DNA from: Leucobacter salsicius M1-8
Lineage (GTDB): Bacteria; Actinomycetota; Actinomycetes; Actinomycetales; Microbacteriaceae
Length of the DNA stretch: 64,000 nucleotides
Direction of reading: 5' to 3'
Assembly: GCF_000350525.1 (NCBI RefSeq)
Contig: NZ_AOCN01000022.1
Location: forward strand, 124,001-188,000
A program made the translations under genes and the position numbers. How positions within the stretch are numbered: position 1 is the stretch's first letter; each line of letters opens with the position of its first letter. The notes beneath the pieces were generated by a model. That model did not search any database and was not told where the DNA came from. It saw nothing but the letters and a program-made list of their open reading frames with translations. Positions 16,947 through 24,600 of the stretch are shown piece by piece.

Positions 16947-19079
16947 GTGTTCACCGTTATTCTGCTCAGCGACGCAGCTAAGTCCATCTTTGAGCCGGCG
17001 CGGGTGTATTTCGAACCCTTTATTGAATCTGGGCAAATTGCTTTGTGCGACTGGGACCAGTCGCACAAAGCAAGAAACCTGCGCGAAGCGGTGCCGGGGC
17101 TCCCAGATCTTATTAAAGGAAAGCCGGCCTGGCGTGCGGTGGTTATTGACCATCCCCGGAACTACATTCCCGCAGCTTCCGGGGGTGCACGTGACCCTGA
17201 AAATCCATTTGATTTCGTTTCAAACACCGACCCGTCGTTGAGCCTTGAAGAATCGCCATACGCTCTCATCCGGATCGCACATATGTTGCTCGGGTATCCG
17301 CAAATCTCGGCTCAATACTTCGAGCCCTACCTCCAATACGAAGACGGCGAGACCGGTGAAGCAGTGAGTGGGCACCCGCGCCAGCTGCTCGTAGATTTTA
17401 TGGAGGCCAATAACGTCTCTTTGGATCTACACGGCATGCCGGAGTCTCCCGACGACAGTGAGTGGTTTGCCCTGGCGGCAACGACCATTGGTCAATCTCA
17501 CCACCATGTGCGTCGGCTGTTCCGGGAAGTTCCCTACGGAATCGAAGCACAGCAAATCCATGCAGACCTCGTCCAACGCTATGACATGCGCGAGATCAGG
17601 CCGTCTGAGGTGGTTTTTCTATCGACGCGAGCGCCGGTTACCCAGGATGAACGTGCCGAGCTGAGGCGCGCATGGCGCACTGACGGTTCCCATGTACCGA
17701 CACGATTCGTTGAACGCAACGATTATCCGCCCATGAGCCGGTTCGCGGTGTTTGACCTCGTCGAACCCGAGAACTCTGCATATGAACAGGATCAGCTGAA
17801 GTTTTGGTTGAGCGCGCTTGCCACTGCAATTAACCAGCTGCCTCCGGGCGGATTCCAAGCCGACCGACTGTACCGGATCGACGTAGAGCTCGCCAAGGAG
17901 GGTCTGGGCGAGATGCTCAACGAGCACCTGTCTCGGCTGGGAAGCGTGCGCGAACGGCTAGACCGGATCATGCGTTCACCCTCGCTCGATCCAGAACACA
18001 AGCCGAAAGATTTGCTGCGCGGAGTTGAAACTCCTGTAATTTTCGAGGATCTCGGCGGCGATGAACTCAAGGTATCCACAACAGGCTACGGGCTGGCCGG
18101 AGACAAGCCTCGGGAAGAACACTCGCGGTGGGTCAGCGACGTACGGACGGTGTCGGCTACGGCTGCGTTGTTTATGCGCAAGCCCAAGCGCGCGGTTGCT
18201 CGGGGAGTGGGCAACGCCCGGCAGCTTGCGAGGATGGCTCCAGACGGAGAAAATCCCCTCAGTGACATTGCGCGAGAAGAAATGCAAGATGAGCTTGCGA
18301 AACGTTTGGGCGACCTCGTAGTGCCGACCACCGCTGACATTCTCGACCAGCGGCGCATGTCGGATGTAATTCGCGAGGGCGACCTGCAAGTGCGCAAATT
18401 TATTGAGCAGCGAATGCGCACGGTGACAATTCGGGCTGCGCTCAGCATCACCGTTGGAGTGTGGCTCATTGTCTTCGTTCCGTACCTGCTGCAGGCATGG
18501 AACCACGGATCCTCCTCAATCGCCCAAGTCACCGGCATTTTGATACTGGTGCTCGCCCTGGTAGGTATTACCGCCGTCGGGGTGCTTGCATCGATGAAGA
18601 TGAGACTGCAGGCAAGAGTGCGCGCTTTTAACGATGGCCTCACAGCCGAAGTCTATGCAGTGAAGTCGGGAGCCGATGCGTTCGCAGGGTTCCTTGCCGA
18701 GTTTGTTACCTACCGGCGCGGTGCCGAACGGTTGCGTAGTTCAGAGCGCCAGCGTGCTTCTCAGGCGGCACATCGCCGACGGCTTCGGGTGCTTCGCGAG
18801 CGAGTGGGGGAAAAGATTCTTGAGGAGAAGGAAATTGTGCGTGGCATCGGTGTGCCAGTTCAAATGCACCTTGTCGCTGATAGCGCATACTACTTCGATC
18901 CCACTGCTGATGACATCGAGATGCAGCTGTTCGGGTTTCCACCGGGAGAAACAGTCATGCCATTTAACCGTTCAGGAGAATTCATAGATGCTCCTTACGA
19001 TTTCATGACCAAACTTACGCTTGAGCGACTGCCCGTGTATGAGACAGCAGTCGAACATGACGGTGGTGAACTCGCGTGA
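16947..19079 (+). CDS. Cluster membrane protein of unknown function with a two-helix membrane anchor
   Basis: 710 residues, GTG start 20 bases after the tubulin-like gene. I do not recognise a family. The first 480 or so residues look like a soluble mixed alpha/beta domain, including 'FTVILLSDAAKSIFEPARVYF' at the very start (given as 21 residues of plain text in the gene, key residues F2-F20). Two membrane helices follow at about residues 495-520 and 530-552 ('ITVGVWLIVFVPYLLQAW' and 'GILILVLALVGITAVGVLA'). A C-terminal region of about 150 residues starts with a basic amphipathic helix rich in Arg and Gln. The stop overlaps the next gene by four bases, so the two are coupled. Probably an inner-membrane adaptor of the tubulin/vWA machine, which is inference from position. 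Confidence 0.75.
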   Translation: MFTVILLSDAAKSIFEPARVYFEPFIESGQIALCDWDQSHKARNLREAVPGLPDLIKGKPAWRAVVIDHPRNYIPAASGGARDPENPFDFVSNTDPSLSLEESPYALIRIAHMLLGYPQISAQYFEPYLQYEDGETGEAVSGHPRQLLVDFMEANNVSLDLHGMPESPDDSEWFALAATTIGQSHHHVRRLFREVPYGIEAQQIHADLVQRYDMREIRPSEVVFLSTRAPVTQDERAELRRAWRTDGSHVPTRFVERNDYPPMSRFAVFDLVEPENSAYEQDQLKFWLSALATAINQLPPGGFQADRLYRIDVELAKEGLGEMLNEHLSRLGSVRERLDRIMRSPSLDPEHKPKDLLRGVETPVIFEDLGGDELKVSTTGYGLAGDKPREEHSRWVSDVRTVSATAALFMRKPKRAVARGVGNARQLARMAPDGENPLSDIAREEMQDELAKRLGDLVVPTTADILDQRRMSDVIREGDLQVRKFIEQRMRTVTIRAALSITVGVWLIVFVPYLLQAWNHGSSSIAQVTGILILVLALVGITAVGVLASMKMRLQARVRAFNDGLTAEVYAVKSGADAFAGFLAEFVTYRRGAERLRSSERQRASQAAHRRRLRVLRERVGEKILEEKEIVRGIGVPVQMHLVADSAYYFDPTADDIEMQLFGFPPGETVMPFNRSGEFIDAPYDFMTKLTLERLPVYETAVEHDGGELA

Positions 19080-22000
19080 ACACGATCGAAGGGATCCAAG
19101 CTGTAACCTCGGCAGCGATCATTATCGTGGCACTGCTCGCGGTGAAAGTCGCCAACGTGCCCAGGGAACGGCGCCACCAACAATTTGCGCTGCCTGCAGT
19201 GGCCCTTGTCTATTCGATTGCTGCCGCGACAGTCCTGTACCTGTTCAATGACTGGTTCGACCGAATTCTTGCTGGGGTCTTTCAACTCATCCCGTTCCTG
19301 AGCGGTATCTACCAAACACGCTGGCTGTTCGCAATTGAAAACGTTGCAATCATTGCCCTGTTTCTGATTCTAAAATTTGCGTACCGCTACCTGGCAACGG
19401 TGCTGTTTAGCGGCGAGCGATTCATCGGAAGCGGAATCGTAGAGCACTTTTATGACTATGACTTTGCGTCAGGTCGTTGGAACGTCAAGACCCGACTGAG
19501 CTTGTTGAGACAGCTCTTCATCGCGATGTTTATTGTGTCGCTGTTCATTACGGCGGCGCTCGTTTTTGCTATGAATGTAGCGCCCGCTGCGCCTGCATTC
19601 GCAGCGATCGTATTTCCGTCACTCGCGGCGCTGGTGATCGGTGAGGTTGTGTACGCGTTGAGAGGGTACACCCGGGATGAGGCGGCTGACTCTCTCACTG
19701 GGGAAGATGACACGTCGACCAGAGTCGTCAACTACGCAGCTCTGCGGGAGGTCTTCCGTCAGCGGTTTGGTCGACGAGTTATTCAGGAGGGAATCGATCT
19801 CTCTAATCCCTATTCGCTGGGAACACAGCAAGCCCTCTCCGAGCTGAACCAGTCCGAAGACAATATCGAACAGTTGTTTGGGGTGTACTTCGATCATGCG
19901 AAGCGCGCAGGGTTGCATGTAGACGAAAACCTGGTTCATGCCTCACTCAGTGTGCTTCGAGGGACGAGCACCTTGATCAGCACGCCGTTCTATGCAGACC
20001 TCACTGAGTATCTCGCTCTTCCCAGCTATATTCGCTTGTTAAATGGCGGGAAGTGTCTCGTCGTTATGGGACGTGATTCAGGTGCTGCTGACGTTGCCTC
20101 GTGGTTCGAACAAGGACTGGAAAACCTCACTGGAGTGCCAGATCTTTGGAACGTGGGCCTGTTGGCTCCGGGGCAGAGCGATGACCTTGACGTGGGGGTA
20201 TTGCGGCTCGCTGACGTCCACAATCATGCTTTGTTGGCAGAGTACGATGCATTCTTCCGCGAGGTGGAAACGGTACTTTTAGTCGAGCCGTCACGGCTCC
20301 TCGCAACCGGACAACTCGGCATGAGCGTCGTCGTTTCACGACTTTCACGCGGTGTGACACCGGTCTACGTTGCGATCGATCGCAACCATGATGGGCTGGT
20401 CGATGCACTCTCTCACTTGTTGAAAGTTAACATCACCGATGTGATCGCGACCAGCCAGGTACTGGGAGCGAGCTCTGAAATGGTGTGGGCCGCTGAAGGG
20501 CCACATCTCGCAGCTGAAATTGTGCCTGGAGTAGCACGGTATTTGGGTGTAGGGACCGAGATTGCGGCCGTGGCTTTGAAGTACCACGTGTCAGCGGTGG
20601 AGTGGGTCGGTGGAGATAAATTTCCTGTCACTGATATGTCATGGATTGCTGGGCAGTATTTCAGCAAAATTAACGCTTTTGCTGAAATGGAACTATCTCA
20701 GAGGAGCCTCGAGACTGCGCTCCATGCTCGATCGAATCCGCTGAGCCTTGAGCGAGCTCCTCATCGATTTCTGATCGTCGAGGACGAACTGTCAAATGTG
20801 TACGAATCGATCCGGCTGTACGCAACTCGTTCCACAGAAAACGGGTTTATTAATCTCATCAGCGAGGACTACTTGCTGCGGGATTACATGATCGGAAACC
20901 GTGATCTGTTCGCGGCCGACCCCAAAGCGATTCCATCGATCGTGCCGGACTATGCACGCACCCGACGCAACACCGTGTTGCGTCTCCTCGTGATGCTCTC
21001 TGCGTTTAATGTTGAAGAAAGCCTATTGCTACGAGAGCTTGAACTCGTGGGCTGTGTTCCCGTTGACCACGAGGAACTTGACGCCGAGTATCTTGAGGCA
21101 CCGGTCGTTAGGCTTTTGAAGGAGCTAATTGACACCTATCTTGGTGTGCGAGAAGTCTCGATTAAGCGCAATATTCCGCGAGTCGGTCTGCGAGAGGAAC
21201 GAGGCGAAGTAAGTTTCCGTCTGGAACAAGGCACTGAGCTCGATCAGGTCATTGCCGAGTTGGGTGCGGCTTATTACCTCGTGGAAGATGAGGCGGAAGG
21301 TCGAGACTTCATCGGTTCCTGCATGCACAACCACGTGCAGCAGACGGTGCTTCCCGGCCAATTTCTCACCGTTGGTGGCAAGTACTACGAGGTTCAGCAG
21401 ATCGAATCCGTGGGCCGCAGGGAAGAAGTCGTGTTGCGTCGTGCCGCGGAACACATTACTCGGCGCCCCGCATATCGTCAGTTGCGCACCTTTACTCTCC
21501 ACACTCAGCGGGCCGCTGACGCCTCGGCACCCCGAGAGGAAGATGCGCAGGTCATCGTAGAACGACTTGTGGTGTCGCTCGAGGCCCAGACACGCGGATA
21601 CCTCGATCTACCACAACGATCACGGTTACCCGAGGCAAGAGTAGTGACGGTGCCCAACCTCACACCTCGGACCTACGTATCTAAAGAGGCACTGAGACTT
21701 ACGATCCCCGGTGCTTCACCAGAGGTGCGCCGCACGATTGCGCTCCTTCTAAACGAGATCTTCGTTACGGTGTTTCCTGCAGGGCACCCATTCATTTCGG
21801 CGGTTACCGAAGACTCGGAGCGGTCGTTCGGAGAGTTGCTGCCAGAGCTGCACGGCGTAGCGTCAGATGACGAGGCAATCTATATTCTGGAAGATAGTTT
21901 GGTCGACCTTGGCCTCACCGTAGCCGTCGAGCGTCATTGGCGTCGGCTCCTTGAAACGATCACCGATTATCTGGATTGGGTTACGACTCCAGCTTCGGCA

Positions 22001-22696
22001 GAACCCGTCGAAGTTGACATTCCCCTTACCTTTCCTGGTGAGACGGAAGCCGACATTGCGGAACGCGAGCGCCGCGTCGCTGAAGTCGCAGCCAATGGCG
22101 GATATGACAGTATCGAGGAGCCCTCGTTGTGGCAGAGAATCTGGCGCCGAGTGGCGGGCTGGTTCACCAGGAAGCCGCGGAAGCGTAGGGCGGAAGACTC
22201 CGATGAGGTGACGGCCCCAGCTGACGAAACAGGGGAAACGCACGACGCCATCTCGCCGACGATTCCTGCGGCAGACGGAACACCAACGGTTGACTTCAGC
22301 GGATCATTTGTCGATTATCCGCAATTCGCTGACGAGTCTGCAGATCAGCAGACGGGTCTGGGGTCAACTCAACGAGCGCCACACGACGTTGATTTGGAGG
22401 CCGTTGGCGAGGACTGGGGCGCGCCAGAAATCGTTACGGAGCTAGACGCGCTGGGAACCGTGTCTACGAACGCCGAGGCGCACTCTGAGCATTCACTCGA
22501 ATCTGGGTCATCCTCTGACCCTGAGCACGATCTCGACGAAGGCCTGAGTGTTAGCGCTGTCGATGAGCTGAGCACCTCGGACGCAGAGGACCCTGTCGCC
22601 AGTGAACCGAGCGATCAGGATACGGCAGCTTCGCCAGTTGAGCAGAGCGCAGACGAATTTTCGCCAAGCGAAGGAGTTGAGTCCAATGAGAAGTAG
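19076..22696 (+). CDS. Large polytopic membrane protein of the tubulin/vWA cluster, acidic C-terminal tail
   Basis: 1206 residues, GTG start overlapping the previous stop by four bases. Five or six membrane helices lie in the first 220 residues (for example 'AAIIIVALLAVKVANV', 'VAIIALFLILKFAYRY', 'FIAMFIVSLFITAALVFAM'). About 800 soluble residues follow, with alternating strands and helices such as 'LLNGGKCLVVMGRDSGAAD', 'VETVLLVEPSRLLATGQLG' and 'PGQFLTVGGKYYEVQQI'. This spacing faintly recalls a RecA-like helicase core, but no Walker A or DExx box is present, so I make no such claim. From about residue 1065 the tail is highly acidic and Ser/Asp/Glu-rich, likely disordered. The stop overlaps the metallopeptidase start by 11 bases. 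Function unknown; a cluster-specific membrane scaffold is the best guess. Confidence 0.75.
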   Translation: MNTIEGIQAVTSAAIIIVALLAVKVANVPRERRHQQFALPAVALVYSIAAATVLYLFNDWFDRILAGVFQLIPFLSGIYQTRWLFAIENVAIIALFLILKFAYRYLATVLFSGERFIGSGIVEHFYDYDFASGRWNVKTRLSLLRQLFIAMFIVSLFITAALVFAMNVAPAAPAFAAIVFPSLAALVIGEVVYALRGYTRDEAADSLTGEDDTSTRVVNYAALREVFRQRFGRRVIQEGIDLSNPYSLGTQQALSELNQSEDNIEQLFGVYFDHAKRAGLHVDENLVHASLSVLRGTSTLISTPFYADLTEYLALPSYIRLLNGGKCLVVMGRDSGAADVASWFEQGLENLTGVPDLWNVGLLAPGQSDDLDVGVLRLADVHNHALLAEYDAFFREVETVLLVEPSRLLATGQLGMSVVVSRLSRGVTPVYVAIDRNHDGLVDALSHLLKVNITDVIATSQVLGASSEMVWAAEGPHLAAEIVPGVARYLGVGTEIAAVALKYHVSAVEWVGGDKFPVTDMSWIAGQYFSKINAFAEMELSQRSLETALHARSNPLSLERAPHRFLIVEDELSNVYESIRLYATRSTENGFINLISEDYLLRDYMIGNRDLFAADPKAIPSIVPDYARTRRNTVLRLLVMLSAFNVEESLLLRELELVGCVPVDHEELDAEYLEAPVVRLLKELIDTYLGVREVSIKRNIPRVGLREERGEVSFRLEQGTELDQVIAELGAAYYLVEDEAEGRDFIGSCMHNHVQQTVLPGQFLTVGGKYYEVQQIESVGRREEVVLRRAAEHITRRPAYRQLRTFTLHTQRAADASAPREEDAQVIVERLVVSLEAQTRGYLDLPQRSRLPEARVVTVPNLTPRTYVSKEALRLTIPGASPEVRRTIALLLNEIFVTVFPAGHPFISAVTEDSERSFGELLPELHGVASDDEAIYILEDSLVDLGLTVAVERHWRRLLETITDYLDWVTTPASAEPVEVDIPLTFPGETEADIAERERRVAEVAANGGYDSIEEPSLWQRIWRRVAGWFTRKPRKRRAEDSDEVTAPADETGETHDAISPTIPAADGTPTVDFSGSFVDYPQFADESADQQTGLGSTQRAPHDVDLEAVGEDWGAPEIVTELDALGTVSTNAEAHSEHSLESGSSSDPEHDLDEGLSVSAVDELSTSDAEDPVASEPSDQDTAASPVEQSADEFSPSEGVESNEK

Positions 22697-23507
22697 CTAT
22701 ACGAACTACGGAGGTGCCCCAGAGGGGCAGGCATTGAGCTTGATTGCCACACGCGATTTTCTGAGTAGATCAGGCTTTGGCGATGGGCCGCTCAGGCAAG
22801 CGCGCAAGGGCCTTGCCAGTGCGCACCGCAAACCCTTTGCTTTTGAAGCGATCGGCGCAAACTACTGCGACTTTTGTTTTTCGAAGCTCATGGGGGGTGA
22901 ATTTGATCGACTCGAAGACGGGCGGGAACGCTGTGTGCGTTGTTCGCGCAGCGTAGTACGCACGAAGGAAGAGTTTGTGGAGCTGTTTACCACGACGCGC
23001 CGACTCTTAGAACTTGCCTTCGACATCAATATCGAAGTCAGCATGAACGTGCACATGGTCAACGCACGTGAAATCGCTCGCCGCACGGGGGAGTCGTTTG
23101 AGCCGACCCCTGGCGTGGATGCTCGAGTGTTGGGATTCGCAGAGCGATCTGATGCCGGCTACTCACTTCATATCGAAAACGGTGCGCCTGCCCTCGCCGC
23201 TGTTTCGACGATCGCGCATGAGTTGACGCACATTTGGCAGTTTTCACAGTGGCATCCTGAGATGATCAAGACCCGCTACGGTGCCGATAAGCGGCTTCTA
23301 ATCTTCGAGGGTATGGCCTCGTGGGCGCAGATCCAGTATCTCCTGTGCATCAAAGAGTTTGAGTTTGCTGATCGACAAGAAGCCTATGTTGAACAGCGCA
23401 CCGATGAGTACGGTGTTGGGTTCCGATTGTTCCGTGAGCACTATCCACTCAACCGGAACGGGCTTGCTGGAAGGCGCACGCCCTTCCAGCGCGAGCACCC
23501 GCTCTAG
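22686..23507 (+). CDS. Zinc-ribbon HExxH metallopeptidase of the tubulin/vWA cluster
   Basis: From the ATG at 22686, with AAGGAG upstream, the product is 273 residues; the frame also extends 28 codons upstream inside the preceding gene, which I do not favour. Residues of about 60-92 carry two CxxC pairs ('CDFC' and 'CVRC'), a likely zinc ribbon. Further on, 'IAHELTHIWQFSQ' contains HExxH, and 'IFEGMASWAQIQY' about 35 residues later supplies a third-ligand glutamate, the gluzincin arrangement. No signal peptide is visible, so it is probably cytoplasmic. Translational overlap with the large membrane protein suggests joint action, perhaps as a protease acting on a cluster partner. The protease call is supported by motif; substrate and role are unknown. 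Confidence 0.78.
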   Translation: MRSSYTNYGGAPEGQALSLIATRDFLSRSGFGDGPLRQARKGLASAHRKPFAFEAIGANYCDFCFSKLMGGEFDRLEDGRERCVRCSRSVVRTKEEFVELFTTTRRLLELAFDINIEVSMNVHMVNAREIARRTGESFEPTPGVDARVLGFAERSDAGYSLHIENGAPALAAVSTIAHELTHIWQFSQWHPEMIKTRYGADKRLLIFEGMASWAQIQYLLCIKEFEFADRQEAYVEQRTDEYGVGFRLFREHYPLNRNGLAGRRTPFQREHPL

Positions 23508-23610
23508 CCTTTGGGACGTTGCCCGAATGCCAGGCGCGGCCTGCGAGATGATTCCACGCATAAGGACAATTGCCCGTGGTTACCCCGCCATGTGAATATG
23601 AGAGTGGTGC

Positions 23611-24564
23611 ATGAAACACACGAGCCTAAGGGACGAACTGCTCCGGGGCCGACGTCGACGGAACGATCGAATACGAGTGCAGCGTACCTGGATCCTGGTT
23701 GCACTGGGGACGGTTGCAGTTGGGGTCGCGTTGATACTCCTCGGCGCTGCCGAGCCGATCGGCGGCACTGCCTCGTCGAGCGATATCGAAGGCCAAAGCG
23801 CCCAGATTTCCGATATTCCGGCTCCGTCAGAGAGCGAAGAAGAGCTCCAGGAAATCGAGCAGCCTGCTGAACCAATAGTAGAACCCGGCGGTGCTGCAGC
23901 CCTTGAAGTAACTGATGACCAGCCCGACCCGGCGGGGTACGCATCGGTCGGGGACGACATACGTGAGCGACTAGAATCTCTGCAGATTGTGAGTGGGCAC
24001 AGCGCTGCGAGCTACGACCGTGACTTATTCGGGCCGCCATGGTACGACGTCGACGGGAACGGTTGCGACACTCGCAACGATGTCCTAGGACGCGACATCG
24101 TGAATGCAACGTTCAAAGAACGGACAGGGAATTGTAAAGTGCTCGGCGGAACGCTTGAGGATTGGTACAGCGGCACGACGGAGCAATTTGTATCTGGAAG
24201 TCAGACGTCGTACCTGGTGCAGGTCGATCACATGGTGCCGTTGTCTTGGGCCTGGAAACACGGTGCTGAGTACTGGAATGACGGACAGCTGTTGGCGTTC
24301 GCCAATGATCCATTCAACTTGGTAGCCACTACAGACGACCAGAACCAGCAAAAGAGTGATTCAGGCCCGTCCGAGTGGCTACCAGCGAATGAGGCCTCCA
24401 GATGCCGCTACGTCCAGCGATTCACAGATGTAGTGCACGCGTACAAGCTCGGTATCAATATGCAGGATCGAGCGGCAATAGAGAGTGTGCTTGACGCGTG
24501 TGACGAGACCTCGGTGTTCGGGGACTTCGCCAGCGGTGGGCAAGCTGACGGTACGCTGCGGTAG
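23611..24564 (+). CDS. Membrane-anchored HNH-family nuclease (DUF1524/GmrSD-type fold)
   Basis: 317 residues. A basic N-terminus precedes one membrane helix at about residues 27-48 ('WILVALGTVAVGVALILLG'). An acidic, Pro/Glu-rich linker (about 55-110) follows, then a catalytic domain: 'RDLFGPPWYDVDGNGCDTRN', the core 'VQVDHMVPLSWAWKHGA', and 'FANDPFNLVATTDDQNQQKS' with 'GPSEWLPAN'. D-H, N and the final N/K pattern match secreted HNH nucleases common in Actinobacteria. The helix suggests a domain on the outer face or an uncleaved export signal. It lies 103 bases after the metallopeptidase on the same strand and may or may not belong to the same transcript. A role in extracellular DNA digestion is plausible; a link to the tubulin system is inference. 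Confidence 0.83.
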   Translation: MKHTSLRDELLRGRRRRNDRIRVQRTWILVALGTVAVGVALILLGAAEPIGGTASSSDIEGQSAQISDIPAPSESEEELQEIEQPAEPIVEPGGAAALEVTDDQPDPAGYASVGDDIRERLESLQIVSGHSAASYDRDLFGPPWYDVDGNGCDTRNDVLGRDIVNATFKERTGNCKVLGGTLEDWYSGTTEQFVSGSQTSYLVQVDHMVPLSWAWKHGAEYWNDGQLLAFANDPFNLVATTDDQNQQKSDSGPSEWLPANEASRCRYVQRFTDVVHAYKLGINMQDRAAIESVLDACDETSVFGDFASGGQADGTLR

Positions 24565-24595
24565 CGTGTGGCTGCGCGATGAGCGCAGCCACACG
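24565..24595. terminator. Bidirectional hairpin terminator
   Basis: A perfect 13-bp stem (24565-24577 with 24583-24595) and a five-base loop lie directly after the HNH nuclease stop and before the 3' end of the convergent DEAD-box helicase gene. It marks the right edge of the tubulin/vWA block. Confidence 0.75.
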
Positions 24596-24600
24596 AGCCG

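Noticed and set aside
19620-20700. Helicase assignment for the 1206-residue membrane protein
   Set aside because: The strand-helix order is suggestive, but there is no Walker A, Walker B or DExx motif, so the name would be unsupported.
11129-24564. Prophage or tailocin interpretation of the tubulin/vWA block
   Set aside because: No capsid, tail, baseplate, portal, lysis or integrase gene is present. The tubulin-like protein is not of the short phage PhuZ type.
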